Assembly: GCF_000427805.1 (NCBI RefSeq) | Contig: NZ_ATYS01000005.1 | Coordinates: 229,234-293,233, forward strand | DNA length: 64,000 bases | Direction: 5' to 3' | Origin: Budvicia aquatica DSM 5075 = ATCC 35567 | Lineage (GTDB): Bacteria; Pseudomonadota; Gammaproteobacteria; Enterobacterales; Enterobacteriaceae | Program-made: the position numbers and the translations under genes | The notes under the pieces: generated by a model | Told to the model about the DNA's origin: nothing | Database searches by the model: none | Seen by the model: the letters and a program-made list of their open reading frames with translations, nothing else | Shown here: positions 46,492-56,465 of the stretch, in pieces | Layout of the letters: every line of letters begins with the position of its first letter | Position numbering within the stretch: the first letter of the stretch is position 1

Positions 46492-48561
46492 TCAGTGCAG
46501 TAAAGAAATATCCGCCACTTTCAAGAACAGATCGCGTAATTTACTCAGCAACGTTAAACGGTTAACCCGCAGGTTAACATCTTCGTCCATAACCATGACC
46601 TGATCGAAGAAGGCTTTAATGTGCTCATGCAGTTCAGCCAGCTCCATTAACCCTTCCTGATAGCGGCCTTCAGCAAAGATTGGCGCCAGCTTGTCACGCA
46701 GAACAACAATATGCGTTGCCAAGCGAACTTCTGCCGGTTCTTTCAGTAATGCGGCATTAATGGCATCATGCAGCCGATCTTCGGACTTAGACAGAATATT
46801 CGCTACCCGCTTATTGGCCTCAGCCAAAGCAGATGATTCGGCCAGGGTACGGAAGTGAGATACCGCCTTAACTCGGGCATCAAAGTCAGCAGGCTTGGTC
46901 GGGCGACGGGCCAGAACAGACAGAATCACGTCGATGCTGTAGCCTTCATCTAAATACCATGCGCGGAAGCGGCCGAGCATAAACTCAACAACCTCGTCAA
47001 CAACCTTGGTATTAGTCAGCTTCTCACCATACAGACGAACGGCTTCTTCGGTTAAGGTGGTTAAATCTAATGGCAGATTCTTTTCAACGATAATACGTAG
47101 CACGCCAAGAGCCGCACGGCGCAGGGCAAACGGGTCTTTATCGCCTTTAGGGTGCTGACCGATACCAAAAATACCCGCGAGGGTATCCATCTTATCGGCA
47201 ATAGCAACACAGCAAGAAACCAATGAGTCAGGTAAGTTATCACCGGCAAAACGCGGCATATACTGCTCGTTCAGGGCCAGTGCAACCTCTTCGTCTTCAC
47301 CATCAAAGCGCGCATAGTGCATGCCCATCACGCCCTGAGTATCGGTGAATTCGAACACCATATTGGTCATCAGATCGCATTTAGACAGCAGGCCGGCACG
47401 CGTCGCTTTATTGACGTCTGCACCGATCTGACCGGCAACCCAACCCGCCAGTGCTTCAATACGATCGGTTTTATCACGCAGCGAACCCAGTTGCTGTTGG
47501 AACAGGACGGTATCTAAACGTGGTAAACGATCTTCCAGGCGGAGCTTGCGGTCAGTCTTGAAGAAAAATTCGGCATCAGCCAGACGAGGGCGAACAACTT
47601 TTTCATTGCCGGAAATAATCTGCTGAGGATCTTTAGAGACAATATTGGTCACAAAGATAAAGTTCGGCATCAGGTTGCCTTGCTTATCGTACACCGGGAA
47701 ATACTTCTGATCCCCTTTCATGGTGTACACCAGCGCTTCAGAAGGCACGGCCAAGAACTTCTCTTCGAAGGTCGCGGTTAATACCACCGGCCATTCAACC
47801 AGAGACGTCACCTCTTCCAGCAGGCTATCACTGATATCAGCCACGCCGCCCAGCTTCTCGGCAGCGGCTTCTGCATCACGTTTGATCAGTAACTTACGCG
47901 AGTCGTAATCAGCAATAACCTTACCGCGCTCAATCAGAATTTGTGGGTACTGATCGGCATTATCAATAGTGAATTCCTGCTCGCCCATAAAGCGATGGCC
48001 GCGAATGGTGCGGGCAGACTCAATACCTAAAATAGTTCCGGCAATCAGCTCGCTACCAAACAGCATAGTCACCGTATGGACAGGTCGAATAAACTGAGTC
48101 TCTTTGTCACCCCAGCGCATTGGCTTTGGAATAGGCAGTTTAGCCAGTGACTGAGCGACTAAATCAGCAAGCAGAGCCTGAACCGGCTGGCCTTTAACGT
48201 TAGCACGGTATAAAAGCCATTCGCCTTTATCGGTAGCTAAACGTTCAGCCTGATCGACGGTAATACCACAGCCACGCGCCCAACCTTCGGCGGCTTTACT
48301 TGGTTTACCTTCTGCATCAAATGCTTGAGATACGGCAGGGCCGCGCTTTTCGACTTCACGATCGGGCTGAGAATCGTTTAATCCGACAACTTTAAGTGCC
48401 AGACGACGCGGCGCGGCAAACCATTCAACGCCACCGTAAACCAAATTAGCGCTGTCTAATTCAGCCTTGAAATTCGCAGCAAAAGATTCAGCAAGAGAAC
48501 GAAGCGCCTTCGGTGGCAGCTCTTCCGTGCCGATTTCCACGAGGAAAGTTTGTTGAGTCAT
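46492..48561 (-). CDS. glyS: Glycyl-tRNA synthetase beta subunit
   Basis: Beta chain of the heterotetrameric bacterial glycyl-tRNA synthetase, 689 residues as in E. coli. The N-terminus [25 protein letters not shown] and the central HD-like segment [21 protein letters not shown] are characteristic. The C-terminal part has the anticodon-binding-like helical region. It recognises tRNA(Gly), while the alpha chain holds the adenylate site. The gene begins 9 bases after the glyQ stop, as one operon. Confidence 0.98.
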   Translation of the reverse strand: MTQQTFLVEIGTEELPPKALRSLAESFAANFKAELDSANLVYGGVEWFAAPRRLALKVVGLNDSQPDREVEKRGPAVSQAFDAEGKPSKAAEGWARGCGITVDQAERLATDKGEWLLYRANVKGQPVQALLADLVAQSLAKLPIPKPMRWGDKETQFIRPVHTVTMLFGSELIAGTILGIESARTIRGHRFMGEQEFTIDNADQYPQILIERGKVIADYDSRKLLIKRDAEAAAEKLGGVADISDSLLEEVTSLVEWPVVLTATFEEKFLAVPSEALVYTMKGDQKYFPVYDKQGNLMPNFIFVTNIVSKDPQQIISGNEKVVRPRLADAEFFFKTDRKLRLEDRLPRLDTVLFQQQLGSLRDKTDRIEALAGWVAGQIGADVNKATRAGLLSKCDLMTNMVFEFTDTQGVMGMHYARFDGEDEEVALALNEQYMPRFAGDNLPDSLVSCCVAIADKMDTLAGIFGIGQHPKGDKDPFALRRAALGVLRIIVEKNLPLDLTTLTEEAVRLYGEKLTNTKVVDEVVEFMLGRFRAWYLDEGYSIDVILSVLARRPTKPADFDARVKAVSHFRTLAESSALAEANKRVANILSKSEDRLHDAINAALLKEPAEVRLATHIVVLRDKLAPIFAEGRYQEGLMELAELHEHIKAFFDQVMVMDEDVNLRVNRLTLLSKLRDLFLKVADISLLH

Positions 48562-48570
48562 GGCGTCCTC

Positions 48571-49494
48571 TTAAACCTTTTTCTTATCTGATGAGTGACA
48601 CATAGGGAAACCTAATGCTTCACGCGAAGCATAGTAAGCTTCGGCCACGCCTTTAGTCAGCGTACGAATACGCAGAATATAGCGCTGGCGCTCCGTTACA
48701 GAGATGGCTTTACGGGCATCCAGTAAGTTGAAGCTGTGTGCCGCTTTTAAAATACGCTCATAGGCAGGCAGAGGAAGCGGGGTTTCTAATGCCAGTAACT
48801 TCTGGGCTTCTTTTTCATACTGATCAAAGCAGGTGAACAAGAAGTCAGTGTCAGCATATTCAAAGTTATAGGTCGACTGTTCCACTTCATTTTGATGATA
48901 AATATCACCGTAAGTGGTTTTGCCCAGCGGGCCATCACACCATACCAGATCGTAAACGCTGTCTACGCCCTGAATGTACATAGCTAAGCGCTCAAGCCCG
49001 TAAGTGATCTCACCGGTAACCGGTTTACACTCAAGGCCACCAACCTGTTGGAAATAGGTGAACTGAGTGACTTCCATCCCGTTCAGCCAAACTTCCCAGC
49101 CAAGACCCCAGGCACCCAGCGTTGGGTTTTCCCAGTTATCTTCAACAAAGCGAATATCATGAATGGTCGGATCCACACCCAACTCTTTCAGGGAACCTAA
49201 ATAAAGCTCCTGAATATTGTCCGGAGAGGGTTTGATAATCACCTGAAACTGGTAATAGTGCTGTAGGCGGTTAGGGTTTTCACCATATCGGCCATCCGTC
49301 GGACGACGAGAAGGCTGCACATAAGCAGCTGCAATAGGTTCAGGCCCTAAAGCCCGTAAACAGGTAATCGGGTGTGACGTACCGGCACCGACTTCCATAT
49401 CCAATGGTTGGATAATGGTACAGCCCTGACGCGCCCAATAATCCTGTAGTGTTAGGATTAATCCTTGAAAGGTTTTATTATCGAACTTCTGCAT
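48571..49494 (-). CDS. glyQ: Glycyl-tRNA synthetase alpha subunit
   Basis: Catalytic alpha chain, 307 residues (E. coli 303). Class II synthetase motifs are visible: [29 protein letters not shown] at the N-terminus, [26 protein letters not shown], and [12 protein letters not shown]. It activates glycine with ATP and loads it onto tRNA(Gly) with GlyS. The start at 49494 gives the conserved [13 protein letters not shown]. It is divergent from tag across a short 120-base gap. Confidence 0.98.
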   Translation of the reverse strand: MQKFDNKTFQGLILTLQDYWARQGCTIIQPLDMEVGAGTSHPITCLRALGPEPIAAAYVQPSRRPTDGRYGENPNRLQHYYQFQVIIKPSPDNIQELYLGSLKELGVDPTIHDIRFVEDNWENPTLGAWGLGWEVWLNGMEVTQFTYFQQVGGLECKPVTGEITYGLERLAMYIQGVDSVYDLVWCDGPLGKTTYGDIYHQNEVEQSTYNFEYADTDFLFTCFDQYEKEAQKLLALETPLPLPAYERILKAAHSFNLLDARKAISVTERQRYILRIRTLTKGVAEAYYASREALGFPMCHSSDKKKV

Positions 49495-49616
49495 GTTGGA
49501 TCCGCACGCGATATTAAGTGGATTTAAATGTAGTGGATCAGTATACCTATAGACGGCTAGATATACAGCTCAAATCCATATTAGACGTAGGATTTCTTAC
49601 ATACCGGGGTGAAAAA

Positions 49617-50186
49617 ATGCAGCGTTGTAGTTGGGTAAATCAGGATCCTCTTTATATTGATTACCATGATACTGAGTGGGGTAAACCTATTCACGATGGG
49701 CAAAAGCTATTTGAAAAGATTTGTCTTGAAGGCCAGCAGGCCGGCTTATCGTGGATTACCGTACTCAAAAAACGCGAAACCTATCGCCAGTGTTTCCACC
49801 ACTTTGATCCGATAAAAGTGGCAGCGATGACGCCCGAAGATATCGATACGCTGATGCTAAACGCCGGATTAATCCGCCATAGAGGTAAGCTGGAAGCTAT
49901 TGTAAATAATGCCAAAGCCTACCTCGCTATGCAGGAACAAGGCGACGATTTTGCTGAATTTATTTGGTCATTTGTCGATAACAAGCCGGTGATTAACCAC
50001 CACTCGCTGAAAACGCCGGAAACGTTTCCGACCTCAACGCCCGCATCAGATGCTATGGCCAAGGCGCTAAAAAAACGCGGCTTTAAATTTGTCGGCACCA
50101 CTATCTGTTACGCCTATATGCAATCAATGGGGTTAATCAATGACCATATGATTGAATGTTTCTGCCATCCGGATAACCTTAAATGA
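49617..50186 (+). CDS. tag: DNA-3-methyladenine glycosylase I
   Basis: Constitutive base-excision repair enzyme removing 3-methyladenine from DNA. It is 189 residues (E. coli 187). The zinc-binding N-terminus MQRCSWVNQDPLYIDYHDTEWG and the C-terminal INDHMIECFCHP provide the Cys/His ligands, and the helix-hairpin region GLSWITVLKKRETYRQCFHHFDP forms the base pocket. The ATG at 49617 follows GGGGTG; the longer upstream frame (33 residues) does not match the family. It overlaps the next gene by 4 bases, as tag and yiaC are paired in E. coli. Confidence 0.96.
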   Translation: MQRCSWVNQDPLYIDYHDTEWGKPIHDGQKLFEKICLEGQQAGLSWITVLKKRETYRQCFHHFDPIKVAAMTPEDIDTLMLNAGLIRHRGKLEAIVNNAKAYLAMQEQGDDFAEFIWSFVDNKPVINHHSLKTPETFPTSTPASDAMAKALKKRGFKFVGTTICYAYMQSMGLINDHMIECFCHPDNLK

Positions 50187-50638
50187 TTCGTCTTTATCAA
50201 CCGCAGGATCTCGAACCGCTGATGAGCCTGTGGTTAACCACCACCACTGAAGCCCATCCGTTTATTGACCAAAGCTATTGGCTGGACAGCGAGCCCTTAG
50301 TGCGCAACGTCTATATTCCTGATGCGACAACTTGGGTTTATAGCCGCAGCGGTGATATCGATGGATTTATCAGCGTGATGGAGCAGCAATTTATTGGCGC
50401 GCTGTTTGTCCGACAGTCAGAACAGGGAAAGGGAGTGGGAAAGACGCTGATGGCTCAAGCTCAAGAGCACTACCCTAAGCTACTGCTGGAAGTCTATCAG
50501 CAGAACCTGACTGCGGTCAGTTTTTATCAAAAAATGGGATTCACCACGGCCAGTGAACAGCCCCATCCTGAAACCAATCAAATCACATTAATTATGCAGT
50601 GGATGGCAGATTTATCGGGGTATAGTTCATCAGCCTAA
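50183..50638 (+). CDS. yiaC: YiaC-like GNAT acetyltransferase
   Basis: A 151-residue GCN5-related N-acetyltransferase close to E. coli YiaC (146 aa), a lysine acetyltransferase. It starts MIRLYQPQDLEPLMSLWLTTTTEAHPFI, has the FVRQSEQGKGVGKTLM acetyl-CoA loop (Q/RxxGxG/A pattern) near residue 75, and LEVYQQNLTAVSFYQKMGF at the C-terminal acetyltransferase core. The start overlaps tag by 4 bases (ATGA), so it is expressed with the repair gene. Confidence 0.92.
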   Translation: MIRLYQPQDLEPLMSLWLTTTTEAHPFIDQSYWLDSEPLVRNVYIPDATTWVYSRSGDIDGFISVMEQQFIGALFVRQSEQGKGVGKTLMAQAQEHYPKLLLEVYQQNLTAVSFYQKMGFTTASEQPHPETNQITLIMQWMADLSGYSSSA

Positions 50639-50674
50639 AAAGAGAGTCCTTGCAGGCTGATGAACGGCTGATAT

Positions 50675-51676
50675 TTAAATCACCGGCTTCCATTCTGGGT
50701 TAAGCGTTAGTTTGCCGATATTTTTATAACCTAATGAATTAGCTCTTTTTGCGTCCAACTCAGGCATCTTTTCTTTAACGATGCTTTCACATTGGCTGTG
50801 CAGCAAGCCACCTAAGTCATTGCCGCTAATCGGACCGGACTTAGCATCAGGAATGGCGCCAAAGCCTATCGTAATGCTGTCGGTTTCCAGATAATAGGCC
50901 TCAGACGCGCGCCTGCTGTATGGAATATGACGCATAAACTCATCACTAAACGTGATTTGGTTCGGGTAGTCCGGCTCCATCATCCTTAAGCCAATATTCA
51001 GAGATTCCCGAGAGTCATTTTCGGTTTCAATCAACTGGGCCAGCTGTTCTTTTGACATCTGACTGCGTTTATCATCAGGAATATCGGCCTCGGTCATTCT
51101 CGGCAATGGGCCTTTGATGACCAAGTCAGGCAAATCCTGAGTTAAAGGCACCTTAATCTGGCAATAAACCGTGTTATCACCATATGGCTTTTTTACCCCG
51201 GGAATATTCAGCGTCTGGGTATAAACCTGAACCTCTGTTCTTGCCCAATCTATTTGCGACGAATAGCTGCCTTGCTGACCCATACCCACCTGTTTAAGGG
51301 TCTCAAGTATCGACTTTTCATCTTCATCAGTCACATCATTGACATCAATGAAATTCACCGTCACGGTGGTGTTGAATGATGCCTGATATTCCTGAGTTTT
51401 AGCTAAAACCGTCTCTACCCACTCTTTAGAAGTGTCGTTGCTACCCAGCGTTACCTGAAAAACTTTATTACCGACAGGCCCGCTCAGACCAGAAACAGAC
51501 ACCGTTTGCCCGTTAAGTTCTTTTTGTGCACCGGAGAATAATGCCGCAACAGCGCTGGGTTTGAAGCTACTGTCCGATCCGTTCCATGTCCCCTGAATCT
51601 CGGGTTCTTTACAACCGGCGAGCAAAAATAATGTGGCCAACGGTAATATTACGCGTCTGACCCTAATGAATTCCAT
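50675..51676 (-). CDS. Hypothetical lipoprotein
   Basis: A 333-residue predicted lipoprotein that I do not recognise. The signal peptide MEFIRVRRVILPLATLFLLAGC ends in a canonical lipobox (LLAGC), followed by KEPEIQGTWNGSD. The mature protein is hydrophilic, mixed alpha/beta, with three further cysteines (including VYCQIKVP and LHSQCESIVKE), and no repeats or transmembrane helices. No +2 Asp is present, so outer-membrane sorting is expected. It is a lone gene convergent with yiaC and divergent from the glycine-zipper gene. Confidence 0.75.
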   Translation of the reverse strand: MEFIRVRRVILPLATLFLLAGCKEPEIQGTWNGSDSSFKPSAVAALFSGAQKELNGQTVSVSGLSGPVGNKVFQVTLGSNDTSKEWVETVLAKTQEYQASFNTTVTVNFIDVNDVTDEDEKSILETLKQVGMGQQGSYSSQIDWARTEVQVYTQTLNIPGVKKPYGDNTVYCQIKVPLTQDLPDLVIKGPLPRMTEADIPDDKRSQMSKEQLAQLIETENDSRESLNIGLRMMEPDYPNQITFSDEFMRHIPYSRRASEAYYLETDSITIGFGAIPDAKSGPISGNDLGGLLHSQCESIVKEKMPELDAKRANSLGYKNIGKLTLNPEWKPVI

Positions 51677-52016
51677 TTACCCATGTCCCTATAGCTTATC
51701 AACAGAAAATAGACGTTGAGTCTATTACATTAAACCCGATACAGAGAGCGTTTTTATTGGGAGATGAAACCCATCAAAAGCAGCAGAAACAACTGGTAAC
51801 AGCATTATTTACCCTACTTTCCCTAGATGGGCTGTTATAATCAGTGCCGAAGTATGGCTTATAGCCGCATAAACACGGGTACAGAGAGGATTAACCACCG
51901 ATTTTTTCGTTGTTAAAGAACTGTACCTCAAGTGAAAAATTTGTGTAAAGGAACTTCCATTCTGCCGTATTTGGTCTTTAATCTGCGTTATCGGACAGAC
52001 GACGAATGAGGGTTTT
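51677..52016. other. Intergenic region upstream of the glycine-zipper lipoprotein genes
   Basis: No gene. A TATAAT at 51836-51841 could be the -10 of a promoter for the two lipoprotein genes, which would give a leader of about 170 bases, but the -35 is not convincing. Confidence 0.35.
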
Positions 52017-52019
52017 ATG

Positions 52020-52295
52020 ATGAAAAAATTTATTGCTGTAATGACCATTGTTACTGCCTCGGCGATGACGCTGGCTGGTTGTTCAAACCCCTACGGTGGA
52101 AATTCCCAGTCAAGTAATCAGGCCGGAAATGTGGGTGTTGGGGCAGGCGTTGGTGCCGTAGTGGGAGCTGGCATTGGCGCACTATCGTCTTCACACAAAG
52201 ATTACAAGAAAGGCGCACTGATTGGCGCTGCTGCTGGCGCAGCCGTTGGTGCAGCCTCCGGAGCTGCTTTGGGTAGTTCCGGTTCGCAACAGTAA
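52020..52295 (+). CDS. Small glycine-zipper lipoprotein
   Basis: A 91-residue lipoprotein: signal peptide MKKFIAVMTIVTASAMTLAGC with lipobox TLAGC, then glycine-zipper segments VGVGAGVGAVVGAGIGALSSSHKDYKKGALIGAAAGAAVGAA. It looks like the N-terminal half of the next protein (YiaD) without the OmpA domain: the same SSS-K-D--KGALIGAAAGAA pattern occurs in both. AGGG at 52009-52012 favours the second of two tandem ATGs. The stop lies 9 bases before yiaD, so both are in one operon; the small one is likely a partial tandem duplicate or a partner subunit. Confidence 0.82.
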   Translation: MKKFIAVMTIVTASAMTLAGCSNPYGGNSQSSNQAGNVGVGAGVGAVVGAGIGALSSSHKDYKKGALIGAAAGAAVGAASGAALGSSGSQQ

Positions 52296-52304
52296 GGAAA
52301 TAGT

Positions 52305-52964
52305 ATGAAAAAGCATATGATCGCCATCGCTCTGGTTATTAGCGGTACGTTGGCAGTATCCGGTTGTACCACTAACCCTTATACCGGTGAATCTGAAGCA
52401 GGAAAAGCAGGTATTGGTGCCGGAATTGGCGCCGCTGTAGGCGCCGGTATCGGAGCCCTGTCTTCATCTAAAAAAGACCGCGGTAAAGGTGCACTGATTG
52501 GTGCAGCGGCCGGTGCCGCATTAGGCGGTGGTGCTGGTTATTATATGGACGTACAAGAAGCTAAGTTACGTGAAAAAATGTCCGGAACGGGCGTCAGCGT
52601 AACCCGCCAGGGCGATCAAATCATTTTGAATATGCCAAACAATGTGACCTTCGACAGCAGCAGCAGCACGCTGAAACCTGCCGGAGCAAACACGCTGACT
52701 GGCGTCGCTATGGTACTCAAAGAGTACAATAAAACGGCGGTAAATATCGTTGGTCATACCGATAATACCGGTACCCGGGCACTGAATATGAATCTGTCTC
52801 AGCAACGTGCTGACAGCGTAGCCAGCTCATTAATTACTCAGGGTGTTGGCGCTAACCGCATTCGTACCGTGGGCGCAGGTCCGGACCAGCCAATAGCCTC
52901 TAACAGCACAGAGCAAGGCAAAGCACAGAACCGCCGGGTCACCATCACCTTAAGCCCGCTGTAA
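52305..52964 (+). CDS. yiaD: YiaD, OmpA-domain outer-membrane lipoprotein
   Basis: A 219-residue lipoprotein (E. coli YiaD 219 aa). The signal peptide ends at the lipobox SGC; a glycine zipper at about residues 35-80 is followed by an OmpA-C domain from ~100 with the peptidoglycan-binding motif NIVGHTDNTGTRALNMNLSQQRADSVASSLITQGV and the closing GKAQNRRVTITL. It anchors outer membrane to cell wall, and in E. coli it can suppress BamD defects. A strong terminator follows. Confidence 0.93.
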   Translation: MKKHMIAIALVISGTLAVSGCTTNPYTGESEAGKAGIGAGIGAAVGAGIGALSSSKKDRGKGALIGAAAGAALGGGAGYYMDVQEAKLREKMSGTGVSVTRQGDQIILNMPNNVTFDSSSSTLKPAGANTLTGVAMVLKEYNKTAVNIVGHTDNTGTRALNMNLSQQRADSVASSLITQGVGANRIRTVGAGPDQPIASNSTEQGKAQNRRVTITLSPL

Positions 52965-53024
52965 TTCTGCGGCGCTATAACGTGAATTAAAAAAACAGAA
53001 AGCTGAAATACGTGGATCATATTG

Positions 53025-53058
53025 AAAAGCCGAAGCGATAAAACGCTTCGGCTTTTTT
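53025..53058. terminator. Terminator of yiaD
   Basis: AAAAGCCGAAGCG-ATAAAA-CGCTTCGGCTTTT, a 13-bp perfect stem followed by more T; it can also stop the convergent isochorismatase gene. Confidence 0.9.
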
Positions 53059-53094
53059 ATGTTATCGCTCATTTTTCACCGCTAAGCCTGGGTA

Positions 53095-53715
53095 CTAGAT
53101 ATGCGCCCGGCAATAAGAACGCCAAATACTATCCCGCTCAATGGCCTGATTGACGTTTACCGCATCAACCCACTCTTTAGTTGACACCACGCTGGCGAAA
53201 CGGGAATGAAACACCACGCTGAATACCCGATGAATCTCTTCTGCACTGGCACTTCCGGCCTGATTCTTATAGCTAAGGCTCCCGCTGGCGTCAGCCAAAA
53301 ACTCAACCTTAAACCCGGCATGGGCCGCATGATTAATCGTTGAAGCATCACAGTTATGAGTCATATAGCCCACTACGGTTAGCGTATCTATCTGACGTTC
53401 AGTTAACCATTCCATCAAATCCGTGGCGCTAAAAGCGCTGGGTAGCATTTTCTCAACATAATGCTGACAAGAACGGCTGGCGACTAAAGGGTGTAGCGCC
53501 CAACCATCGCTGCCTTTAGCAAAGATTGGTGACTCCTCCGGGGCGCTGTTCTGAACGATAACAACCGGAATTCCGCTGGCACTGGCCGTATCCATGGCCA
53601 GTAGAATATTACTCAGTGACCGTTCTGTCGGTGGATATTCAATGGGTAAACTTCCGATGAAATACTCATTTTGTACATCAATCACGATCAGGGCGCGTTT
53701 AGGTGATATTGGCAT
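53095..53715 (-). CDS. Isochorismatase-family cysteine hydrolase
   Basis: A 206-residue amidohydrolase-like protein. The catalytic triad can be placed: D13 (IVIDVQNEYF), a lysine near residue 88 (VEKMLPSAF), and nucleophile C122 in GYMTHNCDAST, with the preceding cis-peptide-type VGYMT. Members hydrolyse amides such as nicotinamide, ureidoacrylate or isochorismate vinyl ethers; this sequence is of the generic YecD-like group, and its substrate cannot be told. It is convergent with yiaD and downstream of the efflux gene on the same strand, separated by a terminator, so it is probably transcribed alone. Confidence 0.87.
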   Translation of the reverse strand: MPISPKRALIVIDVQNEYFIGSLPIEYPPTERSLSNILLAMDTASASGIPVVIVQNSAPEESPIFAKGSDGWALHPLVASRSCQHYVEKMLPSAFSATDLMEWLTERQIDTLTVVGYMTHNCDASTINHAAHAGFKVEFLADASGSLSYKNQAGSASAEEIHRVFSVVFHSRFASVVSTKEWVDAVNVNQAIERDSIWRSYCRAHI

Positions 53716-53775
53716 AATTTAATCCGGTGCGTTATTGAGTGTTTTTATTGTGCAGATCTGCGGAAAGTAAAAAAA

Positions 53776-53811
53776 GTGGCCTGAAATACCATTAACGAAA
53801 GTATCAGGCCA
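53776..53811 (-). terminator. Terminator of the DHA2 transporter gene
   Basis: On the minus strand GGCCTGATAC pairs with GTATttCAGGCC and is followed by a run of seven T. Confidence 0.75.
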
Positions 53812-53826
53812 AAACATCATCCAACC

Positions 53827-55200
53827 TTATAGCCAGAAAATCGCAATTAACGCCCCCACAAAGCGGAGTATGGCCGAAATGCCAAAAGCGCCGGCAGCAC
53901 CGGTCGCAATATCAATAACTTCGCCGCTGATAAATGAACCAAATACCGCAACGCCTATTGCGCTCCCCACCTGACGCGCCGTATTCAATATTGCCGATGC
54001 CGTCGCCGAACGTTGAGGCTCAACGCTCCCTATAATCATCGAAATCAGGGTCGGTGTGCCAATACCTGCGCCAAAGGCAAGTAATAGCAATGCTGGAAGA
54101 ATCTGCCAGTAGGTGGTTGTGGCATTAATACCGTATAACATCACAAAAGCGAATGCCGACAGCATAAAGCCAACTAATACCGTGACTCTCGGGGTAAATC
54201 GCAGAGACAGCCGGGCACTAATTAAATTAGCCAGCATAATGATAGTAAAGGGTAAAAGTGCGAATCCGGCCATTACCGGCGTGTAATCTCTGGCCCGCTG
54301 AAAATAAATACTTAGCACAAAGATTGAGCCATAAAATGTCATATTCATGATCCCACCGAGCACAATGGTGGCGGTGAACCTCTTACGGCGAAATAACCCC
54401 AAGGGCAGCATCGGCTCGGTTACCAGCATTTCGTTAGCCATAAAGGCAACGACCAATATCGCGGCAAGTGCAAAACTCAATATAACCATTCGGTTATCCC
54501 AGCCCAGCGAGCCAGCCTCAATGATTGACCGGGTCAGAAAAAACAACGCCAATACGGCCAGAATCTGACCGGATAGATCGAATCTTCGGGACGACACCTT
54601 TACCGTTTCAGAAACATAAGTCCGACAAGCCCACAGCCCGAACAGGCAAATAGGTACATTGACCAGAAAAATAGCCCGCCAGCCAAACCAATCGGTTAGC
54701 GCCCCGCCAATAACCGGTCCCATAGCACTGACGACGCCCCCAATAGCGCTCCACCATCCGATAGCATGATGACGGGCATTCGCGTCGCCCGCGCTGGCAT
54801 GAGAAAGCAATGAAAGTGAAGTGGGAAAGATAAGCGCAGCGCCAATACCTTGTAGTGCTCTGGCAATAACGAGTATCAGTATGTTAGGTGCAAAGGCACA
54901 GGCCGCAGAGGCGAAACCAAACAAGATTAATCCATAACAAAATATGCGCCGGCTACCAAAATAATCCCCCAGCGTACCCGCGGTCAGTAAAAAAGAGGCA
55001 AAGGTTAACGTATAAGCATTTACTAGCCATTGAAGACCCGCCATATCAGAATCCATACTGATACCGATTTGCGGCATCGCCACATTTACGATGGTGACAT
55101 CCAGTTGTACAACCACAAAGCCAAAGCTGGTGGCGGCCAATGTCCATAAAGCTCTTGAAGCCTGATTATTACCAGCTTGCGATCGCACGATGTCTTTCAT
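53827..55200 (-). CDS. MFS transporter, DHA2 (EmrB/QacA) drug efflux family
   Basis: A 457-residue polytopic transporter. The DHA2 motif D1 (QLDVTIVNVAMPQIG) is in helix 1, with the LQWLVNAYTLTFASFLLTAGTLGDYFGSRR motif A and the helix-5 antiporter motif GPVIGGALTDWFGWRAIFLVNVP. It is slightly short for a 14-helix protein and ends IAIFWL inside the last hydrophobic stretch, so the final helix has no cytoplasmic tail. It is divergent from a GlxA-type regulator gene, a common arrangement where the regulator controls the pump. The substrate is unknown. Confidence 0.88.
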   Translation of the reverse strand: MKDIVRSQAGNNQASRALWTLAATSFGFVVVQLDVTIVNVAMPQIGISMDSDMAGLQWLVNAYTLTFASFLLTAGTLGDYFGSRRIFCYGLILFGFASAACAFAPNILILVIARALQGIGAALIFPTSLSLLSHASAGDANARHHAIGWWSAIGGVVSAMGPVIGGALTDWFGWRAIFLVNVPICLFGLWACRTYVSETVKVSSRRFDLSGQILAVLALFFLTRSIIEAGSLGWDNRMVILSFALAAILVVAFMANEMLVTEPMLPLGLFRRKRFTATIVLGGIMNMTFYGSIFVLSIYFQRARDYTPVMAGFALLPFTIIMLANLISARLSLRFTPRVTVLVGFMLSAFAFVMLYGINATTTYWQILPALLLLAFGAGIGTPTLISMIIGSVEPQRSATASAILNTARQVGSAIGVAVFGSFISGEVIDIATGAAGAFGISAILRFVGALIAIFWL

Positions 55201-55351
55201 AAGGTCATTCCCCGTCGAAGAACTCTCGACAATAACGTTTCTCTGGCGGTAATTTTGCGGATTAATCGACCAACAAAAAAGTGACCCGAATGACCTTTAT
55301 AGATAGAATCGGGCCATTAGTCTGATTTAATGGTCTGCGATGGAGATAACA

Positions 55352-56335
55352 ATGGCTGTATGTGAAAAAATCGTCACTATTGCGGTTGCTGCCTATGACG
55401 GTATCAATCCGTTTCACCTTTCCATTCCCTCGATGGTATTTGAAAGCAGTCGTGATAAGGATGACGGTGCACCACGATTAAAGGTGATGATTTGCGGCAC
55501 CAGAAAAGGGGAAATTAAAACGTCGATGGGATTTAGCATTACCCCGCAACATACCATTGCAGATTTCAGTCAGGCACAGATTGTTATCGTGCCTTCATGG
55601 CAAAACGTTGAAGCCGCGGTGCCTCCTCCGCTGATTGAAGCATTAAAGATTGCTCATCAAAGGGGAGCAAAAGTTGTTGGCTTATGTCTGGGTACCTTTG
55701 TATTGGCTGAAGCTGGCCTGCTGGATGGAAAACTGGCTACCACACACTGGAAATGGGCCGATACCTTTATTCAACGCTATCCGGCGGTGCGACTTGACGC
55801 CGCTCAGCTCTATATCGATCAGGGTGATGTCGTCACCTCCGCCGGCGTTGCCGCAGCCATCGACTGCTGCCTGCACTTACTCAGACAGATCTGCGGGGCT
55901 GAAGTCGCCAATCAGGTCGCGCGCAAGATGGTGGTTGCCCCCCATCGGCAGGGCGGGCAGGCACAGTTCATTGATAAACCGCTGCCAGTATCCCGTCAGG
56001 ACGACCGTTTGTCTCAGTTATTACAATGGATAACCCTGCACCCTGAACTCCCCCACACTATCGATAGCCTGGCAGAAAAGGCCATGATGAGCCGTCGGAC
56101 GTTTACTCGCCACATCCGCCAAATAACCGGCACAACGGTCATGCAATGGTTACTCGATCAGCGCCTTGCTAAGGCCCGGCGGATGCTGGAATCCGGCAGC
56201 CAGCCTGTTGAAACTATCGCCGTGGAGTCCGGTTTTGGCTCCGCCACGTCATTACGTCAGCATTTTGCTAAAACGCTCAATATTTCGCCGTCATTATATC
56301 GCAGGCAATTTCGCATTAAGAGCCTATCCCAATAG
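55352..56335 (+). CDS. GlxA-family AraC-type transcriptional regulator
   Basis: A 327-residue regulator with an N-terminal DJ-1/PfpI-like (class I amidotransferase fold) domain, about residues 8-190, including the nucleophile-elbow-like GLCLGTFVLAEAGL. It is followed by a C-terminal AraC double helix-turn-helix, about 225-325 (SRRTFTRHIRQITGTTVMQWLLDQRLAKARRMLE). The ATG at 55352 has GGAG just upstream; the in-frame ATG at 55340 lacks a ribosome site. It probably regulates the divergent DHA2 transporter. Confidence 0.88.
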   Translation: MAVCEKIVTIAVAAYDGINPFHLSIPSMVFESSRDKDDGAPRLKVMICGTRKGEIKTSMGFSITPQHTIADFSQAQIVIVPSWQNVEAAVPPPLIEALKIAHQRGAKVVGLCLGTFVLAEAGLLDGKLATTHWKWADTFIQRYPAVRLDAAQLYIDQGDVVTSAGVAAAIDCCLHLLRQICGAEVANQVARKMVVAPHRQGGQAQFIDKPLPVSRQDDRLSQLLQWITLHPELPHTIDSLAEKAMMSRRTFTRHIRQITGTTVMQWLLDQRLAKARRMLESGSQPVETIAVESGFGSATSLRQHFAKTLNISPSLYRRQFRIKSLSQ

Positions 56336-56465
56336 GCGTCACTGTTGCCCCAGTTTGGGATTGACTCTACGCCAACTTTATCGCTGAACTAACCCATTAT
56401 TTATGCTTAAAGTTGTGCTACTGTTTTAGATTCAAAACACATATCTCAATCGCAGAGGAAAGGAA

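Noticed and set aside
46653..48200. Several 60-70 codon ORFs inside glyS
   Set aside because: They are out-of-frame or antisense readings of a strongly conserved synthetase gene.
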